A stretch of DNA of 29,220 bases from Candidatus Daviesbacteria bacterium (lineage in GTDB: Bacteria > Patescibacteriota > Microgenomatia > Daviesbacterales > UBA10151), in assembly GCA_016183225.1 (NCBI GenBank), contig JACPEZ010000034.1, forward strand, positions 1 through 29,220, read 5' to 3'. The position numbers and the translations under genes are program-made. Positions within the stretch are counted from its first letter, which is position 1. Each line of letters begins with the position of its first letter. Of the stretch, positions 6,750-14,340 are shown in pieces. The notes below the pieces were generated by a model, which saw only the letters and a list, made by a program, of their open reading frames with translations, did no database searches and was not told where the DNA came from.

Positions 6750-7473
6750 TAGGTCTTGATTGCAGAATCCAGATTTTATCTTGCTTATCAATAGCCCATT
6801 CTATATCTTGAGGACTACTATAATGATCTTCTATCTTTTTCCCAAGTTTAGCTAGTTCTTTAATACTCTCATCATCTATAGTTTGTTCTCCCTGCAAATC
6901 TTTATTTTTTATCTCTTCTGTTTCTTTATCAACTATAAAATTATCCGGAGAAACTGATCCTTGTACAAGTTTCTCTCCTAACCCTAAAACCGACTCAATC
7001 ATTATTTCTTCTTTATTAGAAGTTACAGGATTAGCTGTAAACATTACTCCGGCTGCTTTAGCATCTACCATGTTTTGCACTATCACAGCCATCAATAATT
7101 CATCTTCTGATAAATTTTGTCCCGCGGCATAACTGCGAACTCTCTGGGAATTAACAGAATTCCAACAATCCTTTATTTTATTAATTAATTCTTCTTTTGA
7201 AATATTTAGGTAGGTTTCTAACTGCCCTGCCCATGAAGCTTTTGAAGAATCTTCAGCAACAGCAGATGACCTAACAGAAACTTTTTCAGCATTTAATAAA
7301 TCAAATGCTTTAAAAATTTCGTCTTCATTAATCTGGCTCAAAGCTTCTGTTGTAATAACAAACCCAGGAGGAACAGGAAAACCTGCTTGTGTCATTTCTC
7401 CTAAAGATGCACCCTTGCCTCCAACTTGACTTACATCGTTTTTGGAGATTTTATCAAAAGTTCTAATATACAT
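6736..7473 (-). CDS. Stand-alone PPDK/PEP-synthase-type ATP-binding domain
   Basis: A 245-residue protein that is only the ATP-grasp half of a PEP-synthase/pyruvate phosphate dikinase. Motifs are intact: VGGKGASLGEM with K20, VSVRSSAVAEDSS with R68, the conserved WAGQ, GVMFTANPVTS, and the terminal DIEWAIDKQDKIWILQSRP with E225, Q238 and R240. In the family this domain uses ATP to phosphorylate a histidine on a swivelling domain. That domain is absent here but is carried by the protein at 8255-9574 in the same operon. The start codon shares one base with the stop of the preceding gene (TAATG). I infer a two-subunit dikinase-like or rifampin-phosphotransferase-like enzyme. The final acceptor is unknown. 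Confidence 0.85.
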   Translation of the reverse strand: MYIRTFDKISKNDVSQVGGKGASLGEMTQAGFPVPPGFVITTEALSQINEDEIFKAFDLLNAEKVSVRSSAVAEDSSKASWAGQLETYLNISKEELINKIKDCWNSVNSQRVRSYAAGQNLSEDELLMAVIVQNMVDAKAAGVMFTANPVTSNKEEIMIESVLGLGEKLVQGSVSPDNFIVDKETEEIKNKDLQGEQTIDDESIKELAKLGKKIEDHYSSPQDIEWAIDKQDKIWILQSRPITTL

Positions 7474-7730
7474 TAGACAGATACCTGGCTAAATTGCCAT
7501 GGAGTTATATGATTTTTGGTTTCTTGTGCCTTCACTACTTTTTTCCCTTCTTCTAACAACTCTTCTACCAATTTATCGTTTTCTTTATTCAACTTTTCGT
7601 CACTCATAGAAAAGGGTACAACTGATGCCCCGGATATTACTATTTTGCTTAATTTTGGATGTTTAGCTATAAAATCAGCCAAGCTGACTGATAATTCTAA
7701 ATTTTTCTGTGCTTGTTGTTTCTTGCTCAT
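7473..7730 (-). CDS. Small protein, possibly DUF5647-like
   Basis: An 85-residue protein with no transmembrane segment. It has an N-terminal helix with FIAKHPKLSKIVISGASVVPF, then DEKLNKENDKLVEELLEEGKKVV. The pattern of HPxL, a hydrophobic strand, then ELNxxN..LA..GxxVV recalls the DUF5647 family, but I cannot check this. A possible ribosome-binding site AAGGAG lies about 14 bases before the ATG, rather far. It sits directly in front of the ATP-grasp gene with a one-base overlap, which suggests the two proteins are made together and may interact. Function unknown. Confidence 0.6.
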   Translation of the reverse strand: MSKKQQAQKNLELSVSLADFIAKHPKLSKIVISGASVVPFSMSDEKLNKENDKLVEELLEEGKKVVKAQETKNHITPWQFSQVSV

Positions 7731-7765
7731 AATTATCTAATAATACTCCTTTTTATTGTAAGATT

Positions 7766-8230
7766 TCAATAACCCAGATTAGATATTTCGCTTCTTTTAG
7801 TAAATTCTTCCCTATAGTGCAAAAATCTTTTCTGAATATCCTTAATTGCCCAAGTATACCAAGTTCTAGGTTTACCTTTCTGTTTAACTCCTATCCTATC
7901 AACAGTATCAGCCGGATCATCTAATGAAATTCTTTTGTGTCTATGTAAATAGCCATGAGCACTATCATATCGCACTATTGTTACCCATTTATCATCAAGA
8001 TTAATTTCATAGGAAATATTAGTCACCTCTATTAAATCACCTTTTTCATCTATAGCACCGGCATGGTAAATTCTATCTACTGCTGACAAATAAATTTCTG
8101 CGGGAGCAGTTTTAGTTAGTTTTAACTTTGGAGTCTCATATTCTTTAATTAATCTAATAAGCTTTGTGGTAGATATACTTTTATTTTTACCTATCCTTTT
8201 TATTCTCTTAAATTGTTTATTTTTGTTCAC
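7766..8230 (-). CDS. Uncharacterised protein with an RYDSAHGYLHRH motif
   Basis: A 154-residue protein that I do not recognise. It has a very basic N-terminus (about residues 1-40), a predicted beta-rich middle, the striking motif RYDSAHGYLHRH at 87-98, and an aromatic/basic C-terminal helix (TWYTWAIKDIQKRFLHYREEF). The close-set D, H, H, H could bind metal, but nothing proves this. The start is GTG at 8230, and there is no internal ATG. It is 24 bases after the phosphohistidine-domain gene and 35 bases before the DUF5647-like gene, inside the split-dikinase cluster. It could be an adaptor, a nuclease-like protein or a substrate protein. Confidence 0.6.
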   Translation of the reverse strand: MNKNKQFKRIKRIGKNKSISTTKLIRLIKEYETPKLKLTKTAPAEIYLSAVDRIYHAGAIDEKGDLIEVTNISYEINLDDKWVTIVRYDSAHGYLHRHKRISLDDPADTVDRIGVKQKGKPRTWYTWAIKDIQKRFLHYREEFTKRSEISNLGY

Positions 8231-8254
8231 GCAATAAATTTAGCATATTTTGAC

Positions 8255-9574
8255 TCAACTGATAATCCTTACAATCCCTTTATTTGCATCTACTTCTACC
8301 ATATCCCCTGTTTTTAAAATCTCTGTAGCATTTTTAGTTCCTACTATACAAGGAATTCCAAGCTCCCTTGAGATAATTGCCGCATGCGAGGTAATACCAC
8401 CTAAATTTGTGATAATCGCAGAACATCTTCTGACTGCACTCATAAAATCAGGTGAGGTCATAAAAGTTACTAATACTTCACCGCCTTCTAATGTATCGTT
8501 CTCGCTTGCATTTAAAAGCACCCTGACCTTGCCTGTTATTTTACCCTTAGAGGCACAATTACCCTTAATAACTGGAGAACTGTTTACTTGCGGAATTAGT
8601 ATCTCTTCCCATTCTTTAGTTTCTTCTCCGATTAATATCGAGGGTTTTCCAGATTTTTCTTCCCAAACTACAAAACATTTTTCTCTCCTGTTATTTATAA
8701 ACTCTTCATCAATTTTTCCATCTAAAATATCTTTTATTTCACTAGGGAAAGTATCTCTCATTGCACCAAGAGGGATGTTTGCTCTTTTCCCTACTTCTTT
8801 AAGTAACATTTCTAAGTAGTGTAAATAAATTAAGATATTTCTTTTTCTATCATCTTGATACGTAGCAAAGTTTTTTAAAAGCTGTACTAATCTCTTTGAT
8901 TCTGAATTTAACTCTATATTCTGGGAATTTTCTTTTGAAAGTTGAACTGGTTTAATGCTGGAGAGTCTTTTTTCAACATCTTCTTTGGATAAAACTTTAG
9001 TATGTGAATAGTTATTGTCTATCCAATAATATTTTTTTATAAAACCATCAATGTCTTTTGTTTCTAAAAGAAAGTTATCAGCCTCTTGAATGTACGAAAG
9101 TTTATCTGGAGCCACTAAATGAGCTATCTCGTCACTACTTGATCCAGAGATTTCTTTTAATTCCACCTCCGCTTGCATAGCAAGAGGCTCTTGGATGGCT
9201 CCAATTCCATAATAATTAATAAAGGCATCATGAAGTTTGTTATACAAATCAGTTAGTTGTTCATTTGTTAGATCAGGTATATTTGCCTTTTCAATTTCTT
9301 CTTCAACATTCCTCAAAACTTCTAATCTTTTAGCTGCTTCTTCAACCATCTCCTGCTCTTTAATATCGTCTTTATAAATCTTAAGCAGTTTAGCTCCTAA
9401 TCCATAAAATTCTGTATTTTTTACACACCAAGTTACAATTCCATTTTTAAAAATTAAAATTGTGGTGGGAAATCCAGAACCTATAAATTCCTCCAGAGGC
9501 TTCATTGAACCTTCCAAAGTTGGAAATAAAAGATGAATTGCAGCTTCCCTCTCCCATCTAAACCAATCGTCCAT
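8255..9574 (-). CDS. Phosphohistidine swivelling-domain protein (PEP-utilising enzyme mobile domain)
   Basis: A 439-residue protein. The last ~90 residues are a PEP-utilising-enzyme mobile domain: VLVTFMTSPDFMSAVRRC, then GGITSHAAIISRELGIPCIVG with the phospho-accepting H397, then TGDMVEVDANKGIVRII. The first ~340 residues are mostly helical, with FIKKYYWIDNNYSHTK near 180, and resemble the substrate region of PEP-synthase-like phosphotransferases. There is no C-terminal PEP/pyruvate TIM barrel, so this is not ordinary PEP synthase. The order substrate region then His domain matches what I know of rifampin phosphotransferase, minus its ATP-grasp domain, which is encoded separately at 6736-7473. 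The start shares a base with the stop of the HD gene (TAATG). Acceptor substrate unknown. Confidence 0.8.
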   Translation of the reverse strand: MDDWFRWEREAAIHLLFPTLEGSMKPLEEFIGSGFPTTILIFKNGIVTWCVKNTEFYGLGAKLLKIYKDDIKEQEMVEEAAKRLEVLRNVEEEIEKANIPDLTNEQLTDLYNKLHDAFINYYGIGAIQEPLAMQAEVELKEISGSSSDEIAHLVAPDKLSYIQEADNFLLETKDIDGFIKKYYWIDNNYSHTKVLSKEDVEKRLSSIKPVQLSKENSQNIELNSESKRLVQLLKNFATYQDDRKRNILIYLHYLEMLLKEVGKRANIPLGAMRDTFPSEIKDILDGKIDEEFINNRREKCFVVWEEKSGKPSILIGEETKEWEEILIPQVNSSPVIKGNCASKGKITGKVRVLLNASENDTLEGGEVLVTFMTSPDFMSAVRRCSAIITNLGGITSHAAIISRELGIPCIVGTKNATEILKTGDMVEVDANKGIVRIIS

Positions 9575-10140
9575 TATCTAAATATCTCCTCTGGTTTTAA
9601 TCCTAATTCTTCTCTAACTTTTTTAATTCGATTAACATATTCTTTGAAAATATTTTCCGGTTTATGAATTCTATAAAATCCTTCAGCATTTTTATACAAA
9701 GAACAATCAAATACATCAACATCTTTTACCAATTCTATATACGGATCGTCCGAATAAACTTCTTTTTCGCTATGATGGGCAACTGCTTGAGAAATTGTAT
9801 TGATATCTTCTTCTGAAAATCCACCTAAATCCTGCAAAATTTTTCTGGCAATTGGCGCGCCTAATTTTGCATGATCTTTATATCTTCCCTCTACAATTAC
9901 ATAAATATCATGTAGAACTGATGCTACTGCAGCAATATCCGCATCAAGATTTCTTTTTTGAGCCAAAATTCTGGCAATCTGGCAACAGCCTGACGAATGT
10001 TTTAACTCCCAAGCTATTGAACTTTCTCTATCAACATCAGGTAGTTTTGAATGAAGTAATAATTCCACAACTTTTCGCTCCACCTTTTCAGAGGGCGTGA
10101 GATCATCACCTTTGTAATGATGGAAGTCTTGCAATTTCAT
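9574..10140 (-). CDS. HD-domain phosphohydrolase-like protein
   Basis: A 188-residue HD-superfamily protein. Likely metal ligands are H48 in ELKHSSGCCQIA, H77-D78 in VLHDIYV, histidines H90 and H122/H123 (DHAKLG, VAHHSEK), and D140/D142 in KDVDVFDC. Family members hydrolyse phosphate esters of nucleotides or other small molecules. The substrate is unknown here. It is the first gene of the phosphotransfer cluster. It starts only 7 bases after metK, but a good extended -10 promoter overlaps the metK stop, so it may be expressed separately. It overlaps the phosphohistidine-domain gene by one base. Confidence 0.8.
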   Translation of the reverse strand: MKLQDFHHYKGDDLTPSEKVERKVVELLLHSKLPDVDRESSIAWELKHSSGCCQIARILAQKRNLDADIAAVASVLHDIYVIVEGRYKDHAKLGAPIARKILQDLGGFSEEDINTISQAVAHHSEKEVYSDDPYIELVKDVDVFDCSLYKNAEGFYRIHKPENIFKEYVNRIKKVREELGLKPEEIFR

Positions 10141-10146
10141 TCAAAA

Positions 10147-10155
10147 ATTATACCA
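10147..10155 (-). promoter_or_regulatory. Extended -10 promoter for the HD/phosphohistidine cluster (leaderless)
   Basis: The minus strand reads TGG-TATAAT, a perfect -10 (10147-10152) with the TGn extension (10153-10155). No good -35 is seen, which is common for extended -10 promoters. Six bases separate it from the HD-gene ATG, so the transcript should start at the ATG. It overlaps the metK stop codon. Confidence 0.6.
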
Positions 10156-11263
10156 CTTTTTCCCAGGGGAACTGCTCCCGGCCGAAATGGCCGTAGGCGG
10201 CGGTGGGAAGATAGATAGGCCGCTGCAGATTTAAACCCTTTAAAATACCCGCCACCGAGGTATCTAAAATTTTATCCATAAAAGAAAGGATTGCCCTGTG
10301 GGATTTTTTATTAGTTCCGAAAGTTTCCACATCTTCCATGGTCGGTTTTTTGGCCCCTATAAAATAAGCTAACCTTACCTCTGCTTTTTCTGCCAAACCC
10401 TGGGCCACGATATTTTTGGCCAAAAAACGGGCCGCATAGGCCCCGGAGCGATCAACTTTTGTTGGATCCTTTCCGGAAAAAGCTCCCCCTCCAACTCTGG
10501 CATAACCTCCATACCCATCCACCACAATTTTTCTGCCTGTTAATCCGCAATCTGATGCCGGACCGCCGTTGTACCACACCCCTGTGCCATTGACTATGAA
10601 ATCTTTGGCTTTAATTTTAAAACCAAAACCGGCCAAAACCGGCACCACCACTTTCTTAAACAGATCTCTTTTAACTTGGGGCAAAGATATTGATTCATGA
10701 TGGGGAGCGGCAATCACCACCTGTTTAATCCCTATTGGTTTACCATTATCATATTCCACTGTTACTTGAGACTTACCGTCCGGGCGCAGATAAGGCAATA
10801 TCCCCTCTTCCCGCACATGATCAATTCTTTTAACCAGAGCATGGGCGATCATGATGGGAAGAGGCATCAGCTGGGGAGTTTCCCTGCAGGCAAAACCAAA
10901 CATCATCCCCTGATCACCAGCTCCTTTTTTCTTAACTCCAATGGCAATTTCCGGGGATTGTTGATTAACAAAAACTTCAATGGGTGATTGATAACTAAAC
11001 CTAAACCGCGAGTCGGTATATCCTAATCTTTTAATTTGTTCTCTGGCAATCTTTTTAAAATCTACTTTGGACTCCCCCCCTATTTCCCCTGCAATAATCA
11101 GCCTTTCCTCTCCTACCAAACACTCAATAGCAGTTCTGCCGAGTGGATCTTGTTTCAACACTTCATCCAAAATAGCATCGGAGATTTGGTCGCAGATTTT
11201 ATCAGGGTGTCCGCTGCAAACAGATTCTGAAGTAAATGTTGTAATACCGTTACTACTTATCAT
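10148..11263 (-). CDS. metK: S-adenosylmethionine synthetase
   Basis: A 371-residue MetK, which makes S-adenosylmethionine from methionine and ATP. It is slightly shorter than the usual 380-400. Conserved motifs are SVCSGHPDKICDQISDAILD near residues 14-33, GEIGG, GAGDQGMMFGFAC, the glycine-rich phosphate loop GGGAFSGKDPTKVDRSGAY, and YFIGAKKPT near the end. The start at ATG 11263 has a good ribosome-binding site (AAAGGA, about 8 bases upstream). That site lies in the small hairpin at the end of a SAM-riboswitch-like leader, so synthesis is probably shut down when SAM is high. It has its own promoter overlapping the end of the upstream mutase gene. Confidence 0.97.
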   Translation of the reverse strand: MISSNGITTFTSESVCSGHPDKICDQISDAILDEVLKQDPLGRTAIECLVGEERLIIAGEIGGESKVDFKKIAREQIKRLGYTDSRFRFSYQSPIEVFVNQQSPEIAIGVKKKGAGDQGMMFGFACRETPQLMPLPIMIAHALVKRIDHVREEGILPYLRPDGKSQVTVEYDNGKPIGIKQVVIAAPHHESISLPQVKRDLFKKVVVPVLAGFGFKIKAKDFIVNGTGVWYNGGPASDCGLTGRKIVVDGYGGYARVGGGAFSGKDPTKVDRSGAYAARFLAKNIVAQGLAEKAEVRLAYFIGAKKPTMEDVETFGTNKKSHRAILSFMDKILDTSVAGILKGLNLQRPIYLPTAAYGHFGREQFPWEKVV

Positions 11264-11346
11264 AAGCTTTTCCTTTCGGACACATCATTTTGGCACCGTA
11301 AGCTTTACGGTTGTCGGTCCGACAATCCGTCGGACACTCTTGATGC
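11264..11346 (-). promoter_or_regulatory. Candidate SAM riboswitch (SAM-I/SAM-IV superfamily core) in the metK leader
   Basis: Seen on the minus strand: P1 GCATCA (11341-11346) pairs with TGATGT (11282-11287). Between them are AGAG, hairpin P2 GTCCGAC-GGATT-GTCGGAC (11317-11335), CGACA, hairpin P3 ACCGTAA-AGC-TTACGGT (11295-11311) and GCCAAAA. The strings ATCAAGAG, CAACC and GGTGCCAA sit where the SAM-I aptamer core has the same bases. The K-turn, the long P2 and the P4 arm of SAM-I are missing. After P1 comes TCC-GAAA-GGA (11271-11280), which holds the metK ribosome-binding site. AAGCTT occurs both at the tip of P3 and just before the ATG and is self-complementary, so a pseudoknot covering the start region is possible. 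I infer translational repression by SAM. Confidence 0.72.
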
Positions 11347-11352
11347 TTTCTC

Positions 11353-11381
11353 ATTAAATCACAAATTGTCAATTATTGCAA
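11353..11381 (-). promoter_or_regulatory. Probable metK promoter
   Basis: Minus strand: -35 TTGCAA (11376-11381), 17-base spacer, -10 TTTAAT (11353-11358). The predicted start, about 7 bases on, is at 11346, exactly the first base of the riboswitch P1 stem. The -35 overlaps the stop codon of the mutase gene. Confidence 0.6.
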
Positions 11382-12794
11382 GGCGTCGGTATTAACGCCG
11401 TCTTTAAAATCAATTTCCGGATATTTGTGCAAAATATCAGATAATACTTTTTTTAATTTCACATATTCTTCCGCATCTTTGGCTTCATATTTAACAGTTA
11501 AGTAAGGACCGTTTTGAGAAGCCCTAATTACTCCCATTTCATTCTCCGTATCAAAACGGACCCCGTCAATTTCTACATAACTGGCAGTCGGATAAATTGC
11601 TTTAATATCTTTAGTAATTCCTCCGGAAACTAATTTAAATTTAATTGCATCAGGACACGCTACTTTAACTTCGGGACTGCTGTGATATTTGGGCAGTTCA
11701 TCAATTACCTGATCTAAAGATTTACCAACTCTGGTTAAATACGCCAGAAGCCGCAAAGTGGCATAAGCCTCATCATCATGCCCGTAAAAATTATCGGCAA
11801 AAAACATGTGGCCGGACAACTCCCCTGCAAAAGGGGCTCTTTCTTCCCTTAATTTGGCTTTGATAAAGGAATGTCCAGCCATCCAGATGATTGGCTTGCC
11901 TCCATGGGCTTCTATCACATCCCTGGTTTGTTTTGAACAAAGCACATTGAATATTATTTTTGCCCCCGGCATAAAATCCAGCACATCCATGGCAAAAATA
12001 GAAACCAGAGTATCGTTCCAGATTATTCTGCCCGTAGAATCCACAATTCCCATTCTGTCTCCGTCTGTATCATAAGAAAAACCAATGTCTGCTTTTTCTT
12101 TTTTCACCCTTTCTGCTAATCTCTCCTGCACTTCTCTTTCAGTTGGGTCTGCCGTTCCCAAGGGAAAAGTACCATCAAGTTCCGTATGTTGCTCGATCAC
12201 CTCACAGCCTGCTTCTTGCAAAATCTTGGGCAAAAACATGCCGGCAGTTCCGTAAATTGTATCCACCACCACTTTAAACTTACCAATTTTACCTGCTCTT
12301 CTTAAAATATCTTTCTTGTATTCCGGGAAAATATCTTTCTTGGTATAGCCTGCTTTTCTGTTAAATTTTTTAAATTGCCCGTCTTTGGCAATTTCTTTTA
12401 ATTCTTGGATCTCCTGGGTAGTCATGGTGTCGGAAAAGCCCACTGCCATTTTAATGCCGTTGTACTGGGCAGGATTATGGGAAGCCGTAATCATGGCTCC
12501 GCCTTTGAAACGCAAAGGGTATTGGGCAAAATAGACAATTTGGGCCAAAGATAATCCTATATCAACAACATCAACACCGCTGTCCAGTAAACCTTTAATA
12601 AAAGCTTTTGAATAAGCTTCGCTGGTTGTTCTATTATCTCTTCCCACTACTACTTCCCAAATTCTTCTTTGATACAAAAAAGTGGCATAGGCTCTGCCCA
12701 AAAGCTCCATTATGTCTTCATTTAAATCTACATTAGAAACTCCCCTTAAATCATAACCCCGAAAAATATGGTCATTGATGCTGACTTTTGACAT
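11373..12794 (-). CDS. Phosphomannomutase/phosphoglucomutase
   Basis: A 473-residue alpha-D-phosphohexomutase that interconverts sugar 6- and 1-phosphates for cell-envelope precursors. The phosphoserine loop TASHNP is at 103-108 (S105), the metal loop DTDGDR at 242-247, and the sugar-specificity loop GELSGH at 324-329. GELSGH fits the ManB/AlgC type that uses mannose or glucose phosphates, rather than glucosamine (GlmM). The N-terminus IFRGYDLRGV is also typical. The C-terminal phosphate-binding domain is present (VIRASQNGPYLTVKYEA). The upstream gap to the next gene is 36 bases. The gene ends inside the metK promoter. Confidence 0.94.
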   Translation of the reverse strand: MSKVSINDHIFRGYDLRGVSNVDLNEDIMELLGRAYATFLYQRRIWEVVVGRDNRTTSEAYSKAFIKGLLDSGVDVVDIGLSLAQIVYFAQYPLRFKGGAMITASHNPAQYNGIKMAVGFSDTMTTQEIQELKEIAKDGQFKKFNRKAGYTKKDIFPEYKKDILRRAGKIGKFKVVVDTIYGTAGMFLPKILQEAGCEVIEQHTELDGTFPLGTADPTEREVQERLAERVKKEKADIGFSYDTDGDRMGIVDSTGRIIWNDTLVSIFAMDVLDFMPGAKIIFNVLCSKQTRDVIEAHGGKPIIWMAGHSFIKAKLREERAPFAGELSGHMFFADNFYGHDDEAYATLRLLAYLTRVGKSLDQVIDELPKYHSSPEVKVACPDAIKFKLVSGGITKDIKAIYPTASYVEIDGVRFDTENEMGVIRASQNGPYLTVKYEAKDAEEYVKLKKVLSDILHKYPEIDFKDGVNTDALQ

Positions 12795-12830
12795 AGTTAC
12801 AATACTACCATGATATGAAAAATTTTAAAA

Positions 12831-13814
12831 TCACCCATCAAGTAGGTATTTTTTATGGATGTTGAAGGCTACAAAACCTATTAAAATTAACCCTAATCCA
12901 GCGAGTACTAAAGATAGAGGCCATCCCAAACTTTTTGAGAAGTATTCTGACGTAATTTTAAGTATATACGCCATAAGATAAATTGTCCCGAATGTCAAGA
13001 ATGATGTGCTTCTTAAATAGACACTTAAAAATATTACTCCAAATACTATTCCGGGGAAAACCAGTTCCCAAAAAATGTTTTGCTGGGGAGACCAACCACC
13101 AAGTGCCAGTGCCGCACCTAAAAAACCCAGTACTCCAAAACCATAAAGAGGACTAGAGAGACGTTTATTTTCCGTCTTGGAAAAGAAATATCCCAGCAAC
13201 GCGTAGGTTAAACCTGTCAACAAAACTTTATATTCATTTAGTTTGAAAGATTTTAGCAAGGGATTGTTCCCGATAAGAAAATTTGTGAAAGCAAAAAATA
13301 ACCAAGTGCCAAAAATAATAGAAAAAATAATAAAAATTGTTTTTTTATAAATAAAATATGAAACAATATACGCCAAAAATAGTATGGCCGATAAAAGAGT
13401 TTGGTTGGCACTAGAGCTAATTTTAAGATTCAGAGTATCAAGTAATACAAATAAGCCTATCGGCATAACTAGAGCGGCAATTAAATGGAAGGCTTGGCCC
13501 ACAGGATCTAATTTTTTTGAACGGCCAAATACTACGCCCACAATATAAGCGGCAATACCTGCACCCAGCGTGGCAAGTAACCTTGCAAAGGTATTAAGTG
13601 TGAACCAGTTTTGAAAAATTAAAATAGCAATTCCCAAAAATACTATAAATCCACCTATATAATATAAAACCTCGATTATACTTAAATGGTGTGTAGTAGC
13701 ATAGTCCCTTTTAATATCCATCCCTTCCTCGTATGCCACCTCCAACTCCTCTCTAGAAATTAACTTTTGGGAACTGGCTGTCTTAATAAGTTGAAGTATT
13801 TGATTTTTATCCAT
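12831..13814 (-). CDS. Multi-spanning membrane protein, DUF2157-like
   Basis: A 327-residue protein with a short soluble N-terminus (MDKNQILQLIKTASSQKLIS, then EELEVAYEEG) and about ten hydrophobic segments filling the rest (first at about residues 50-68, for example EVLYYIGGFIVFLGIAILI). The layout resembles DUF2157-type proteins. No catalytic motif is seen. The frame opens with a TTG six codons earlier, inside the previous gene, but I chose the ATG at 13814, two bases after that gene's stop. It follows a small membrane protein, probably as a pair. Function unknown. Confidence 0.75.
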   Translation of the reverse strand: MDKNQILQLIKTASSQKLISREELEVAYEEGMDIKRDYATTHHLSIIEVLYYIGGFIVFLGIAILIFQNWFTLNTFARLLATLGAGIAAYIVGVVFGRSKKLDPVGQAFHLIAALVMPIGLFVLLDTLNLKISSSANQTLLSAILFLAYIVSYFIYKKTIFIIFSIIFGTWLFFAFTNFLIGNNPLLKSFKLNEYKVLLTGLTYALLGYFFSKTENKRLSSPLYGFGVLGFLGAALALGGWSPQQNIFWELVFPGIVFGVIFLSVYLRSTSFLTFGTIYLMAYILKITSEYFSKSLGWPLSLVLAGLGLILIGFVAFNIHKKYLLDG

Positions 13815-13816
13815 AT

Positions 13817-14314
13817 TTAATTTGTAATCCAACCTAAAAATGTAAATCCGTAATAATTACCTGTTGTATTGATATCCAGTCTCCTGGCAGCATTATTACC
13901 CTTTAAGTATACTGAATTGTAATCATCGCCGCTATAGAAGAAAAACGGGAAAATACCGCTACTGGACGAACCACGCACAACAGAATACCTGTCCGGAGAA
14001 AGATTACTTGAATCAAGATTAAACTGTTGCGCCTCTTCAAAAGTTATCTCCTTACTTCTATTAAGCTTAATGTCATGAAAGTAAATCTTAGTCTCTCTTA
14101 TGGCAGGATACTCTGTTTCAATTTCCTTCTTTAACAATTTATTACCCTTTATATAATATTGCGTAGAATAGTTATCTCCTGATAAGTAAAGGAAATTATA
14201 GCTCGGCTGCATAAATAAACTTGGTAAATATATGCTCACTGCCACAAAAATTATCATTAAAATTGGAATTGAAACAGCTATGATGAAAGGGACATTTCGC
14301 CTAGTAAACAACAT
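13817..14314 (-). CDS. Single-pass membrane protein of unknown function
   Basis: A 165-residue protein with a basic start (MLFTRRN), one transmembrane segment at about 9-32 and a probably external, tyrosine- and serine-rich domain with GDNYSTQYY, RGSSSSGIFPFFF and GDDYNSVYLKG. No family is recognised. It could be a lipid-free anchored surface protein. The TATAAT 8 bases before the start suggests its own leaderless promoter. It overlaps nothing and is directly followed by the DUF2157-like gene. Confidence 0.65.
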   Translation of the reverse strand: MLFTRRNVPFIIAVSIPILMIIFVAVSIYLPSLFMQPSYNFLYLSGDNYSTQYYIKGNKLLKKEIETEYPAIRETKIYFHDIKLNRSKEITFEEAQQFNLDSSNLSPDRYSVVRGSSSSGIFPFFFYSGDDYNSVYLKGNNAARRLDINTTGNYYGFTFLGWITN

Positions 14315-14322
14315 ATAAATTT

Positions 14323-14328
14323 ATTATA
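14323..14328 (-). promoter_or_regulatory. Possible -10 box before the single-pass membrane protein gene
   Basis: A perfect TATAAT lies eight bases before the ATG at 14314, just after the rpsI stop. No matching -35 or TGn extension is seen, so this is tentative. If used, it would give a leaderless mRNA. Confidence 0.4.
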
Positions 14329-14340
14329 CAACAGTGAGGA

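Noticed and set aside
6736..9574. A PEP synthase gene broken by frameshifts into pieces
   Set aside because: The pieces are in the wrong order for a simple break (the His-domain gene is upstream of the ATP-grasp gene on the minus strand), two other intact genes lie between them, the PEP barrel is missing, and the motifs are all intact.
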